DNA of 64,000 bases, taken from assembly GCA_002753155.1 (NCBI GenBank), contig PDZW01000010.1:1-64000 (forward strand). The letters are read 5' to 3'. Position 1 is the first letter of the stretch, and every line of letters begins with the position of its first letter. Below are positions 38,474 through 47,862 of this stretch, in pieces. The stretch is from Alphaproteobacteria bacterium WMHbin7. Its GTDB lineage: Bacteria > Pseudomonadota > Alphaproteobacteria > Rhodospirillales > WMHbin7. A program made the translations under genes and the position numbers. A model generated the notes under the pieces. The model did not search any database. It was not told where the DNA came from and was given only the letters and a program-made list of their open reading frames with translations.

Positions 38474-38497
38474 CAGCCCCGGCTTTCACCGGGGCTG
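38474..38497. terminator. Bidirectional hairpin terminator between acyl-CoA synthetase and ndk
   Basis: CAGCCCCGG (38474-38482) pairs perfectly with 38489-38497 around a 6-nt loop (ctttca). It sits 3 bp after the synthetase stop codon and 26 bp beyond the ndk stop on the other strand. The T-rich stretch CATTCTTTCT follows on the plus strand. Confidence 0.7.
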
Positions 38498-38523
38498 CGT
38501 GTCATTCTTTCTGCAAGCCGGTA

Positions 38524-38946
38524 TTAGCCGACGATTTCCAAAGCCGAGAAGAAATAGGCGATTTCCTTGGCGGCGTTTTCCAGACTGTCCGAACCATGGA
38601 CCGAATTGGCTTCGATCGATTCGGCGAAGTCGCGCCGGATGGTGCCCGGCTCGGCATTGGCGGGATTGGTCGCTCCCATGATCTCGCGATTGCGCAGAAC
38701 GGCGTTTTCGCCTTCCAGTGCCTGCACGACGACGGGGCCCGAAATCATGAAGGCGCACAGATCATTGAAGAAGGAGCGCTCGGCATGAACCGCGTAGAAA
38801 CCCTGCGCCTGGGCCAGAGTCAACTGAAGGCGCTTTTGAGCGACGATCCGCAAACCCGCCTCTTCGAACCGGGCATTGATCTTGCCCGTGAGGTTGCGCC
38901 TGGTGGCGTCCGGCTTGATGATCGACAGCGTACGTTCGATGGCCAT
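38524..38946 (-). CDS. ndk: Nucleoside diphosphate kinase
   Basis: Ndk balances nucleoside triphosphates by a ping-pong phosphohistidine mechanism. The 140-residue protein carries the phosphorylated H117 in the signature [12 protein letters not shown] and the nucleotide-binding [17 protein letters not shown]. The N-terminus [16 protein letters not shown] is typical. The gene stands alone, divergent from the ABC-F gene across 120 bp. Confidence 0.97.
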   Translation of the reverse strand: MAIERTLSIIKPDATRRNLTGKINARFEEAGLRIVAQKRLQLTLAQAQGFYAVHAERSFFNDLCAFMISGPVVVQALEGENAVLRNREIMGATNPANAEPGTIRRDFAESIEANSVHGSDSLENAAKEIAYFFSALEIVG

Positions 38947-39066
38947 CTCTTGATGTCCTTGGTTGTTGTTCCTTGATACCGGTCTTGCCCGGCGCGGCGG
39001 GGTTATAGCCCTAATTTAACCGCCTAGCAATGGCGCATTGGCCGTTTCCATGCTAAGTCCCGGTTC

Positions 39067-40947
39067 ATGTTGCATATCAATGACCTTGTTTACCGACAAA
39101 ATGGCCGCCTCCTCTTCTCAGGCGCCACCTTGCACGTTGCCGAGGGCCAGCATTTGGGCCTAATCGGACGCAACGGCTCGGGCAAAACGACGCTGTTTAG
39201 GCTGATTCTCGGCGAAGCGGGAGCAGACGGAGGCGATATCCGCCTGCGCCCCCGGGTCAGGCTGGGGCACGTCGCCCAGGACATGCCCTCGGGCGAGGTG
39301 ACGCCACTTGAGATTGTGCTGGCTGCCGACGACGAGCGCACAAGCCTTTTGGCCGAGGCGGAAACCGAGACGGATGCGCACCGCATCGCCGATATTCATC
39401 AGCGCCTGGCCGACATCGATTCGCATGGCGCCCCATCTCGCGCCGGAGCCATCCTGGCCGGCCTGGGATTCGATGCCCCGGCCCAGGAGCGTCCGATTTC
39501 AGAATTCTCAGGCGGCTGGCGCATGCGCGTGGCGCTGGCCCGCACCCTGTTCACCAAGCCCGATCTATTGCTGCTGGACGAACCCACCAACCATCTAGAT
39601 CTGGAGGCCGTGCTTTGGCTGACCTCCCATTTGGCCAGTTGGCAGGGCACGATGGTTCTGATCAGCCATGACCGCGATCTTCTGAACGCCGTGGCCAACC
39701 GCATCACCCATATCGAGGGCGGAAAGCTTAACGCCTATCAGGGCAATTTCGACCGCTTCGAGCGCACCAGGCGCGAACGCCTGGACCTGCAGGCCAAGGC
39801 CTTCACCAAGCAGATGGAGCAGCGGCGCCACATCCAGTCCTTTATCGACCGTTTCCGCGCCAAGGCCACCAAGGCCAGGCAGGCGCAAAGCCGCATGAAG
39901 ATGCTGGAGCGCATGGAACTGGCCGTGCCGGTGGTGGAAGACCAGCCGATCAGCTTCGATTTTCCAGAGCCCGAGGCCTTCTCGCCGCCCCTGATCGCGC
40001 TGGAAGACGTGGCGATCGGCTATGCGAAGGATCATCCCGTTCTTAGAAAGCTGAATCTCAGGCTCGATCCCGACGACCGCATCGCACTCTTGGGTCCCAA
40101 CGGCAACGGCAAGACCACGCTGGCCCGCCTGCTGGCCGGACGGCTGGCACCTCTGTCGGGCGAGATCGTCAAACCCTCCAAGTTGCGCGTGGGCTATTTC
40201 GCGCAGGATCAGGCCGACGAGTTGGATCTGACCGCCTCGACGCTGGATCACATGCGAAAGCTGGCCCCAACACTCACCGAAGAGAAAATGCGCGCCCATC
40301 TGGCGCGCTTTGGCTTTACGGCGGACCATGTCGACACCAAGGTGGCAAGCCTGTCGGGCGGCGAGAAGGCGCGTTTGCTGTTCGCCCTGATGTGCCGCGA
40401 CTCACCCTCGTTGATGGTGCTGGACGAGCCCACCAACCATCTGGATATCGATGCCCGCGAGGCTTTGGAGCAGGCCCTCAACGCCTTCGAAGGTGCTGTG
40501 GTGCTGGTCAGCCACGATGCGCATCTGATCGAACTGGCCGCCGACAAGCTGTGGCGGGTCGAGAACGGCACCTGCACGCCCTTCGACGGCGATCTGGATG
40601 ACTATCGCCAATCTTTGGCCGAGGCACGGCGCAATGCTTCAGGCGGCACGGAAAGGACAGGAGGCGGACAGCCCTCTAGAAAGGATGAGCGCAGGCAGGC
40701 CGCCGAGGCACGGGCCAAGCTGGCGCCCCTGCGCCAGGCCGCCAAGGCAGCGGACGCCCATCTGGCCAAGCTTCATGACAAGAAAGCGCAATTGGAAAAA
40801 AAACTGGCCGACCCCAAGCTGTATGAAGGCCCACCCGAAAAGGTAACCAATCTGCGGCTCGACTTGGGGGCACTGGATCGCGATCTGGCCGATGCGGAAG
40901 CGGTCTGGCTTTCCGCTCACGAAGCACTGGAAGCGGCGGAAAGCTAA
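39067..40947 (+). CDS. ABC-F family ATPase (translation factor type)
   Basis: The 626 residues hold two ABC ATPase domains without membrane segments, as in ABC-F proteins, which act on the ribosome. Domain 1 has Walker A GRNGSGKTT (34-42), signature FSGGWRMRV and DEPTNHLD; domain 2 has GPNGNGKTT (near 344), LSGGEKARL and another DEPTNHLD. The linker between them is basic (RRHIQSFIDRFRAKATKARQ). The C-terminal 90 residues form a charged coiled coil, as in Uup and related members. No resistance phenotype can be inferred. It ends 4 bp inside the convergent nikR gene. Confidence 0.93.
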   Translation: MLHINDLVYRQNGRLLFSGATLHVAEGQHLGLIGRNGSGKTTLFRLILGEAGADGGDIRLRPRVRLGHVAQDMPSGEVTPLEIVLAADDERTSLLAEAETETDAHRIADIHQRLADIDSHGAPSRAGAILAGLGFDAPAQERPISEFSGGWRMRVALARTLFTKPDLLLLDEPTNHLDLEAVLWLTSHLASWQGTMVLISHDRDLLNAVANRITHIEGGKLNAYQGNFDRFERTRRERLDLQAKAFTKQMEQRRHIQSFIDRFRAKATKARQAQSRMKMLERMELAVPVVEDQPISFDFPEPEAFSPPLIALEDVAIGYAKDHPVLRKLNLRLDPDDRIALLGPNGNGKTTLARLLAGRLAPLSGEIVKPSKLRVGYFAQDQADELDLTASTLDHMRKLAPTLTEEKMRAHLARFGFTADHVDTKVASLSGGEKARLLFALMCRDSPSLMVLDEPTNHLDIDAREALEQALNAFEGAVVLVSHDAHLIELAADKLWRVENGTCTPFDGDLDDYRQSLAEARRNASGGTERTGGGQPSRKDERRQAAEARAKLAPLRQAAKAADAHLAKLHDKKAQLEKKLADPKLYEGPPEKVTNLRLDLGALDRDLADAEAVWLSAHEALEAAES

Positions 40948-41477
40948 CTCTTCGGCACACTATGCAAATGCTGGTGGGCATGCGTTTCTTCATGGCCATG
41001 TTTGTGCCCATGGCCATGTTCATGCGCTTCATGGGCGTGTCCGCCATGGCTGTGATGGCTGTGCGCCATGCGCAGATCGACCGGAACGGCATTCAATTTT
41101 CCGTGCCTGACTCCGGTTTCGGCGCAGATTTCATCGGCAAAGCGCTTTACCTCGGAAGTGGGGCCACGCAGCACCGCCACCTCCATGCAGTTCTCGTGAT
41201 CAAGATGGACATGCAAGGTGGAAAGCGTCAGATCGTGATGCGCATGCTGGGCCTGGGTCAAGCGCCTGGACAGTTCGCGCTCATGATGGTTGTAGATATA
41301 GGAGAGACTGGCGATGCAATGGCCCTTGTCGGTGCCGGCCTGCAGGCGCTCGGCCTCTAGCGTGTCGCGCAGGATGTCGCGCACCGCTTCGGAACGGTTC
41401 TGATAGCCCTTGCGCTGGACATAGTCATCGAAGCGAGCCAGAAGCTCCTCGTCCAGCGACACCGTGAAACGGTCCAT
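40944..41477 (-). CDS. nikR: Nickel-responsive regulator NikR with histidine-rich C-terminal tail
   Basis: NikR is a ribbon-helix-helix repressor with an ACT-like nickel-sensing domain. The RHH domain covers residues 1-45 (FTVSLDEELLARFDDYV, NRSEAVRDILR). The four nickel ligands are H78, H89, H91 and C97, equivalent to H76/H87/H89/C95 of the E. coli protein. The usual protein ends near residue 135. This one continues to 177 with a tail holding 16 histidines between 139 and 172, apparently a metal store or chaperone module. The ATG at 41477 has a strong AGGGGGAGG ribosome-binding site. No nickel transporter or urease/hydrogenase genes are in the window. Confidence 0.92.
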   Translation of the reverse strand: MDRFTVSLDEELLARFDDYVQRKGYQNRSEAVRDILRDTLEAERLQAGTDKGHCIASLSYIYNHHERELSRRLTQAQHAHHDLTLSTLHVHLDHENCMEVAVLRGPTSEVKRFADEICAETGVRHGKLNAVPVDLRMAHSHHSHGGHAHEAHEHGHGHKHGHEETHAHQHLHSVPKS

Positions 41478-41536
41478 GGCACCACCTCCCCCTTGAAACC
41501 CAAGCTGTCGCTCCCAAGATAGCCGGGATGTGGGAC

Positions 41537-41569
41537 AAAAAAAAGGGGCTGGACCCAAAGGTCCAGCCC
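41537..41569 (-). terminator. Rho-independent terminator of the cbb operon
   Basis: A 10-bp perfect stem (41546-41555 with 41560-41569, loop of 4) is followed on the minus strand by eight T residues (41544-41537). It stands 63 bp after the prkB stop codon and 59 bp before the nikR start, closing the Calvin-cycle transcript and insulating nikR. Confidence 0.9.
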
Positions 41570-41632
41570 AAGTGACGCACCAGGATGGAGGAAAAATTCC
41601 AAATAGCCGATCAGGCAGTCCGCCCGTCCAGA

Positions 41633-42526
41633 TCAGGCCATCAGGCTGCGCCGGTCCTCCATAATCCGACGCAGAATAGGTGTGATGATCAACTCGATCG
41701 CCAGACCCATTTTGCCGCCGGGCACAACGATGGTGTTGCGCCGGCTCATCCAAGAATCCTTCAACATCTGCAAGAGGAACGGAAAGTCGATATGGAAGCG
41801 ATCCGGCTTCTTGAAGCGGATGACCACCAGGCTTTCGTCCAACGTGGGAATATCGCGCGCGATGATGGGGTCTGAAGTGTCGACCACAGGAACGCGCTGG
41901 AAATTGATATCGGTCAGTTTGAATTGCGGCACGATGTAATGCACATAGTCGTGCATGCGTCGCAAGATCGTGGCCATCACCTCGGTATCGACATAGCCCC
42001 TGGTCTGGGTGTCGCGGTGAATCTTTTGAATCCACTCCAGATTGATCACCGGCACCACGCCGATTTTAAGGTCGGCATATTGAGCGACATTGACCTCGTC
42101 GGTGGCAACGCAGCCATGCAGGCCTTCATAGAACAGAAGATCGGAATTGTCGGGCAGCGGCTCCCAGGGCGTGAATGCGCCTGAGCCGACCCCAGGATGG
42201 CCGAGTTGTCCGGCCTCTTCTTCATTGTGGACGTAGAACCGCCGCCGCCCCGTGCCCGTCTCGCCGTAAGAGCGAAAGCAGGCCTCAAGTTCCTTGAACA
42301 GATTGGCATCTGGCCCGAAATGACTGAAATTGGTGTTGCCCTGGCTGGTGGCTTCTGCCATCGCCTTTTGCATGTCGGCGCGCGAATAGCGGTGAAAACT
42401 GTCGCCTTCGATCACGGCGGGTGTGATGTTCTCGCGACGGAACATATGCTCGAAGGCTTCCTTGACCGAACTGGTCCCGGCCCCGGACGAACCCGTAACA
42501 GCGATGACAGGATACTTTTTCGACAT
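41633..42526 (-). CDS. prkB: Phosphoribulokinase, class I (bacterial type)
   Basis: This enzyme phosphorylates ribulose 5-phosphate to the RuBisCO substrate. The 297 residues show the P-loop GSSGAGTSS (12-20) and the class I hallmarks GDSFHRYSRADMQKAM, NHFSHFGP-like TNFSHFGPDANLFKEL, and the C-terminal DFPFLLQMLKDSWMSR. Class I enzymes are octameric and activated by NADH. It follows cbbM by 3 bp and is last in the operon. The operon also encodes a class II enzyme near its start, so two kinases for the same step are predicted. Confidence 0.94.
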   Translation of the reverse strand: MSKKYPVIAVTGSSGAGTSSVKEAFEHMFRRENITPAVIEGDSFHRYSRADMQKAMAEATSQGNTNFSHFGPDANLFKELEACFRSYGETGTGRRRFYVHNEEEAGQLGHPGVGSGAFTPWEPLPDNSDLLFYEGLHGCVATDEVNVAQYADLKIGVVPVINLEWIQKIHRDTQTRGYVDTEVMATILRRMHDYVHYIVPQFKLTDINFQRVPVVDTSDPIIARDIPTLDESLVVIRFKKPDRFHIDFPFLLQMLKDSWMSRRNTIVVPGGKMGLAIELIITPILRRIMEDRRSLMA

Positions 42527-42529
42527 GCC

Positions 42530-43912
42530 TTAAGCCGCCCTGACATTAAGGGTGGCGCGCCAGCCGGGATAAAGCCTGTCGGCATCGGCGGTAAAGGACT
42601 CGAAGGCGCCTCGCAATTCGGCATGGTTTTTCGCGTATTCAACCAGATCGACACCGGCCACCCAGGCATCGTGGGCCTGGCGCAGCGACAGTGCCCCCGC
42701 AACGGTGCCGTCCTTGTGGCCGAAAGCGCCGCCGCCCGAGGTTTGGATGACGTTGGAATGGCCGAGATTGCTGAAAAAGCCGGGCAGGCGCAGGGCATTC
42801 ATGCCGCCCGAAATGATGGGTGTGCAGGCCTTCATGCCCTGCCAATCCTGGCGATAATAAAGCCCGTCGGCGACATTCTGCTCTAGCATATAGGCCACGA
42901 TCTTGTCGGCCGGCTCGCCTTCCATCTTGCCATAGCCCATGGTGCCGGTATGGATTCCCGAAGCGCCCTGCAAGCGGGCCATCTTCATATGCACCAGCAC
43001 ATTATAGCCACGCCTGGATTGGTTGCTGGTCACCATGCCGTGGCCGGCGCGATGGTAGTGCAGGAACTGATTGGGGAAATTGCGTCTGGCCAGCGTGACC
43101 GCCGTGGGGCCGCCCACGAAGCCGTCGACCAGAAAGGCGACATGGCTGGCGTTGGGCCCGAAGGTTTCCAGGATGTAATGGCCGCGGGCCAGCATTTCCT
43201 GAGGATCGTCGGCGGTGATATTGGCCGAGAACAGCTTGGCCTGCCCGGTCTTGTCCTGAGCGCGCGCCATGGCGTCGGCAACCAGACGGATTGTTTCCTT
43301 CAAGGGGGCGAAAACCTGATTGCCCTGGGGCTCGTCATTCTTGATGAAATCGCCGCCCAGCCAGAAATCGTAGCAGGCGCTGGCGAAGGGCTCGGGCCTC
43401 AGACCCAGCTTGGGCTTGATGATGGTGCCCACCACCATGCCGCCGTTGGTCTGCGGACGTCCCAAAACGCGCCACATTTCCGTGATGTTGACCGAGGGGC
43501 CATCGAATAATTGCAGATAGGCGGGCGGGACGTAAAAATCCAGCATCTTGGCATATTCGATATCGCCCATGCCCTGATTGTTGCCGATGGTCAGCGTCAG
43601 GAACGACACCATCATGGCCCTGCCGTCGATGATGTTGCGGTCGAACAGATCGACCGGGTAGGCGATCTTCATCAGCTCCTGAGCCGGATCGATGGCATAG
43701 ACCAGCGCATCGACGCCCCTGGTGAAAGCGTCGGTGGTGCACACTTCGACATTGGTTCCGGTCGAGGATTCCGCCGCGAAATGGGCCGCCGCCGCCAGAT
43801 AATCCTCGTCGCCCTTGGGCTTCATCCGATAGGCGCACAGCACATGGCGCCCACCCTTGATGAGGTCGGCTTCGGAAAGTTTCAGATTGGCGTAGCGGTT
43901 CGATTGGTCCAT
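42530..43912 (-). CDS. cbbM: Ribulose-1,5-bisphosphate carboxylase/oxygenase, form II
   Basis: RuBisCO fixes CO2 onto ribulose bisphosphate. The 460-residue protein is a form II enzyme (no small subunit nearby). Counted from the ATG at 43912, all key residues fall at the R. rubrum positions: N111 ([10 protein letters not shown]), K166 (TIIKPKLG), and the carbamylated K191 with D193 and E194 ([13 protein letters not shown]). A good AGAGGAAC ribosome-binding site precedes the start. A 172-bp leader separates it from rpe, unusually long inside this operon. Form II enzymes suit high-CO2, low-O2 habitats. Confidence 0.97.
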   Translation of the reverse strand: MDQSNRYANLKLSEADLIKGGRHVLCAYRMKPKGDEDYLAAAAHFAAESSTGTNVEVCTTDAFTRGVDALVYAIDPAQELMKIAYPVDLFDRNIIDGRAMMVSFLTLTIGNNQGMGDIEYAKMLDFYVPPAYLQLFDGPSVNITEMWRVLGRPQTNGGMVVGTIIKPKLGLRPEPFASACYDFWLGGDFIKNDEPQGNQVFAPLKETIRLVADAMARAQDKTGQAKLFSANITADDPQEMLARGHYILETFGPNASHVAFLVDGFVGGPTAVTLARRNFPNQFLHYHRAGHGMVTSNQSRRGYNVLVHMKMARLQGASGIHTGTMGYGKMEGEPADKIVAYMLEQNVADGLYYRQDWQGMKACTPIISGGMNALRLPGFFSNLGHSNVIQTSGGGAFGHKDGTVAGALSLRQAHDAWVAGVDLVEYAKNHAELRGAFESFTADADRLYPGWRATLNVRAA

Positions 43913-44084
43913 AGGTTCCTCTTGGACAATCCCCAAACGTCATTCCCAAGGAATTCACATCTTGCCCTAAGGGAAAGGGTGGGAGAACACACCAAAAGGG
44001 GTGGCATCAAACTCTTGTGGGTAGGTATGGATCAACACCAGGAGGGGGAAACGGGTAGGCGGGTAGGTTCTGCTGATCGCCTGC
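43913..44084 (-). other. Long rpe-cbbM intergenic leader
   Basis: This 172-bp stretch, the longest gap inside the cbb operon, has no gene. A perfect 6-bp hairpin (44080-44085 with 44092-44097) overlaps the rpe stop. Then come pyrimidine-rich direct repeats around CTACCCG on the minus strand. It could hold a cbbM-specific promoter or an RNA-processing site that lifts cbbM expression above its neighbours. I see no clear -35/-10 pair. Confidence 0.45.
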
Positions 44085-44738
44085 TTACCCGCAGGCTTTC
44101 CGAATGGCGTCCATATTGCCCTTATAGTCCGGGGATTTGAAGACAGCCGACCCTGCCACCAGGACATTGGCTCCGGCAGCCACCACCCTGGGGGCGGTTT
44201 CCGGCGTGATGCCGCCATCGACTTCGATCTCGATGGGGCGCGCCCCGATCATCTGCCTGATGCGGGCGATCTTGCCCACCTGGCTTTCGATAAAGCTCTG
44301 GCCCCCAAAACCGGGATTGACGCTCATCACCAGCACCAGATCGATCTTGTCCAGAACGTACTCGATCAGGCTTTCCGGCGTGGCGGGGTTCAGCGACACC
44401 CCCGCCTTCTTGCCGAAGCTTCGGATTAACTGCAACGTCCGATCCAGGTGATATCCGGCCTCGGCATGCACGGTAATGCAATCCGATCCCGCCTTGGCGA
44501 AGGCCTCGATATAGGGATCGACCGGATCGATCATCAAATGGACGTCGATGATCTTCTGCGTGTGCGGACGAATGGCCGCCACCACGGCCGGGCCGATGGT
44601 GATGTTGGGCACGAAATGGCCGTCCATCACATCGACATGCACCCAATCGCACCCCGCCTTGTCGATGGCGCGCACCTCTTCGCCCAGCTTGGCGAAGTCG
44701 GCGGACAGGATCGAGGGCGCAATCTTCACGGCAGGCAT
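44085..44738 (-). CDS. rpe: Ribulose-phosphate 3-epimerase
   Basis: Rpe interconverts xylulose 5-phosphate and ribulose 5-phosphate, feeding the phosphoribulokinases. The 217-residue TIM-barrel protein has the metal-binding and catalytic motifs [53 protein letters not shown] and [10 protein letters not shown]. From the ATG at 44738 the length is standard. It is 16 bp downstream of fba in the cbb operon. Confidence 0.96.
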   Translation of the reverse strand: MPAVKIAPSILSADFAKLGEEVRAIDKAGCDWVHVDVMDGHFVPNITIGPAVVAAIRPHTQKIIDVHLMIDPVDPYIEAFAKAGSDCITVHAEAGYHLDRTLQLIRSFGKKAGVSLNPATPESLIEYVLDKIDLVLVMSVNPGFGGQSFIESQVGKIARIRQMIGARPIEIEVDGGITPETAPRVVAAGANVLVAGSAVFKSPDYKGNMDAIRKACG

Positions 44739-44754
44739 CAGGTCAGCTCCCCGC

Positions 44755-45819
44755 TCAGCCGAACTTGGGATCCAGATCGCCCGAGGCATAGCGCTTGGCC
44801 ATCTCGGAAAGCGGAATCGCCTTGATCTTCGAGGCATTGCCCGCCGTGCCGAATTGCTGATAGCGCTCTTCGCACAGTTTCTGCATGGCGGCCATGGCAG
44901 GCTTGAGATAGGTGCGCGGGTCGAACACCTTGGGGTCCTCGGCAAAAACCTTGCGAATCTGCCCGGTGATGGCCATGCGGCAATCCGTGTCGATATTGAC
45001 CTTGCGCACGCCGTGCTTGATGCCCTCGATGATTTCCTCGATGGGTACGCCGAATGTCTGCGGCATGGTGCCGCCATACTTGTTGATGATGTCCTGAAGC
45101 TCCTGCGGCACCGAGCTTGAGCCATGCATCACCAGATGCAGATTGGGCAGCTTCTTGTGGATTTCCTTGACCACACTCATGACCAGCACCTCGCCGGTCG
45201 GCTTCTGCTTGAACTTATAGGCCCCGTGCGAGGTGCCCATGGCAATGGCCAGAGCATCGACCTTGGTCTTCTTGACGAAATCCACCGCCTGAACGGGATC
45301 GGTAACCAGCTTGTCCTTACTGATAGCCCCTTCGGCGCCATGCCCGTCCTCTTTCTCGCCCATGCCCGATTCCAGCGATCCCAGAACGCCCAATTCGCCT
45401 TCCACCGACACGCCCACCATATGCGACATCTCCGCCACCTGCTGGGTGACGTTCACATTGAAGTCGTAGTCGGCCACCGTCTTGCCGTCGGCCATCAAGC
45501 TGCCGTCCATCATCACCGACGAAAAGCCGCTCATTACGGCCGACATGCAGGTGGCGGGCGAATTGCCGTGATCCTGGTGCATGCAGACCGGAATCTCCGG
45601 ATAAAGCTCGATGGCGCCCAGAATCAGATGCTTCAGCACGATGTCGTTGGCGTATTGGCGCGCCCCCCGGCTGGCCTGCAAAATGACCGGCGAGTCGGTC
45701 TTCTTGGCCGCCGCCATGATAGCCAGCAACTGCTCCATATTGTTGATGTTGAAAGCAGGAACGCCGTAGGAATGCTCGGCGGCGTGATCGAGAAGCTGAC
45801 GCAGCGAAATCAGGGCCAT
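44755..45819 (-). CDS. fba: Fructose-bisphosphate aldolase, class II (CbbA-like)
   Basis: This zinc aldolase condenses triose phosphates to fructose bisphosphate, and can also form sedoheptulose bisphosphate in the Calvin cycle. The 354 residues show [11 protein letters not shown] (catalytic and zinc-binding), [12 protein letters not shown] and the later zinc histidines in [11 protein letters not shown] and [26 protein letters not shown] binds the phosphate. It lies between tkt and rpe in the cbb operon and is the Calvin-type class IIB-like version. Confidence 0.95.
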   Translation of the reverse strand: MALISLRQLLDHAAEHSYGVPAFNINNMEQLLAIMAAAKKTDSPVILQASRGARQYANDIVLKHLILGAIELYPEIPVCMHQDHGNSPATCMSAVMSGFSSVMMDGSLMADGKTVADYDFNVNVTQQVAEMSHMVGVSVEGELGVLGSLESGMGEKEDGHGAEGAISKDKLVTDPVQAVDFVKKTKVDALAIAMGTSHGAYKFKQKPTGEVLVMSVVKEIHKKLPNLHLVMHGSSSVPQELQDIINKYGGTMPQTFGVPIEEIIEGIKHGVRKVNIDTDCRMAITGQIRKVFAEDPKVFDPRTYLKPAMAAMQKLCEERYQQFGTAGNASKIKAIPLSEMAKRYASGDLDPKFG

Positions 45820-45857
45820 GGGTTTGTTCCTTCGTTGGTTCTGGTGCTTATCTTGTC

Positions 45858-47837
45858 TTATTTTATCGCAAATTTTCTTGCCTTCGCCGCCACTGCTTCG
45901 GCGGTGATGCCGAAATGCGGATAAAGCTTGTCGGCGGGCGCCGATGCGCCGAACCCCGGCATGGCAATGATGGCGTCGGACACGCCGACATAGCGCTCCC
46001 AGCCGAAGGGCGAAAGCGCCTCGACGGCCACCCGGTGCCCAGCAACGCCCAGAACCTCGGCCCGATAGGCCTCGGGCTGGCGGTCGAACAGTTCCCAGGA
46101 CGGCATGGAAACCACGGCGGCGCGAACGCCCTCAGCCGCCAACAGATCGCGAGCCTTCAGGGCGATTTCAACCTCTGAGCCGGTGGAAATAATCGTTATC
46201 TGGCGCGAACCATTCGCGGCCTCGGCCAGCACATAAGCCCCCCTGGCGGATTTGTTCACCTCGGCATCGGTGCGCACGGTCGGTAAATTCTGGCGAGATA
46301 AGGCCAACACCGAGGGACCCGAGACGTTCTCAAGGGCGAGTTGCCAGCATTCCGCCGTTTCCACCGCATCGGCGGGGCGAAACACGGTCAAATTTGGAAT
46401 GGCGCGCAAGCTCGCCACATGCTCGATTGGCTGATGCGTCGGGCCATCCTCGCCAAGCCCTATGGAATCGTGGGTCAGGACGTAAATGACGCGCAACCCC
46501 ATCAAGGCCGACATGCGCATGCCGTTGCGCATATAGTCCGAGAAGACCAGGAAAGTACCGCCATAGGGGATGAAGCCGCCATGGAGTGCCAGGCCGTTCA
46601 TGATGGCGCTCATGGCGAATTCGCGCACGCCAAAATGGATGTAGCGCCCCGCAAAGTCGCCCGGCTTGATCGGCAGGGTCACCTTGGTATGCGTCAGATT
46701 CGAATGCGTCAAATCCGCCGAGCCGCCGATCATCTCGGGCACCACGGGCGTCAGCACTTCCAGCGCGTCCTGGCTGGCCTTGCGCGTCGCCAGCTTGGGC
46801 TTGTCCGCGATCAGCTTGGCCTTGAAGGCGCCCATCGCCGCATCCATCTGCTTGGGCAAAACCCCCGACAGCACACGGTCGAAAGCACTTTTCTTGGCGC
46901 TGTCCATGGTTGCGTGACGCTTGGCCCAGGCGTCGCGGGCATCCTTGCCGCGTCGCCCGGCTGTCCTCCAGCCGTCGGCGATGGCAGCGGGAATCTCGAA
47001 GGGCGCATGCGGCCAGCCCAGTTTTTCGCGCATGCCAGCGATCTCGTCGGGCCCCAAAGGAGCGCCATGCGTCTTCTCGGAACCGGCTTTGGTGGGCGCT
47101 CCATAACCGATAATGGTCTTGCAGGCGATCAGGCTAGGCCGGTTGGAATGCTGTGCCGCCGCCAGGGCCTTGGCCACCGCCTCGGCATCATGCCCATCGA
47201 CGCGGCAGGTTGCCCAGCCCGAAGCCGCGAAGCGACCCAACTGGTCATCCGAGGTGGTAAGCGCCGTGTCGCCATCGATGCAGATGCTATTGTCATCCCA
47301 CAACACGATCAGCTTGGAAAGCTTCAGGTGCCCTGCGATCGAAATCACTTCCTGGCTGATTCCTTCCATCAGACAGCCGTCACCCGCGATGACATAGGTG
47401 CGATGATCGACGATGTCGTCGCCAAAGCGCGCCGCCATCATGCGCTCGGCCAAGGCCATGCCCACGGCATTGGCCAATCCCTGGCCCAGGGGGCCGGTGG
47501 TGGTTTCCACGCCGGGACAATGCCCGAATTCGGGATGACCCGCCGTTTTTGAGTGAAGCTGACGGAAGTTTTTAAGCTCGTCGATAGTAACGCCCGGCGT
47601 TCCGATCAGATGCAACAGCGCATAAAGCAGCATCGAGCCGTGACCGGCCGACAGGACAAAGCGATCACGGTCGGGCCAGGCAGGATCGGCGGCATCATAT
47701 TTCAAGAAGCGTGTAAACAGCACGGTCGCCACATCCGCCATGCCCATAGGCATGCCGGGATGGCCTGATTTCGCCTTCTCAACGCCATCAACGGCTAGAA
47801 AACGGACGGCATTGGCAAGGTCTTGATGCGACGGCAT
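45858..47837 (-). CDS. tkt: Transketolase
   Basis: Transketolase moves two-carbon units between sugar phosphates with thiamine diphosphate. The 659 residues start at the ATG at 47837 ([20 protein letters not shown]). They show [13 protein letters not shown], the TPP motif [12 protein letters not shown] through LWDDNSI, the pyrimidine domain [37 protein letters not shown] and the C-terminal [11 protein letters not shown]. It is the third gene of the cbb operon, 25 bp after the class II kinase. Confidence 0.96.
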   Translation of the reverse strand: MPSHQDLANAVRFLAVDGVEKAKSGHPGMPMGMADVATVLFTRFLKYDAADPAWPDRDRFVLSAGHGSMLLYALLHLIGTPGVTIDELKNFRQLHSKTAGHPEFGHCPGVETTTGPLGQGLANAVGMALAERMMAARFGDDIVDHRTYVIAGDGCLMEGISQEVISIAGHLKLSKLIVLWDDNSICIDGDTALTTSDDQLGRFAASGWATCRVDGHDAEAVAKALAAAQHSNRPSLIACKTIIGYGAPTKAGSEKTHGAPLGPDEIAGMREKLGWPHAPFEIPAAIADGWRTAGRRGKDARDAWAKRHATMDSAKKSAFDRVLSGVLPKQMDAAMGAFKAKLIADKPKLATRKASQDALEVLTPVVPEMIGGSADLTHSNLTHTKVTLPIKPGDFAGRYIHFGVREFAMSAIMNGLALHGGFIPYGGTFLVFSDYMRNGMRMSALMGLRVIYVLTHDSIGLGEDGPTHQPIEHVASLRAIPNLTVFRPADAVETAECWQLALENVSGPSVLALSRQNLPTVRTDAEVNKSARGAYVLAEAANGSRQITIISTGSEVEIALKARDLLAAEGVRAAVVSMPSWELFDRQPEAYRAEVLGVAGHRVAVEALSPFGWERYVGVSDAIIAMPGFGASAPADKLYPHFGITAEAVAAKARKFAIK

Positions 47838-47862
47838 AAAGAAATTCTCCGTAAATCGACTT

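Noticed and set aside
41478-42035. Upstream extension of nikR into the prkB region
   Set aside because: The frame crosses the cbb terminator and is antisense-like; the ATG at 41477 has a strong ribosome-binding site and starts the ribbon-helix-helix domain.
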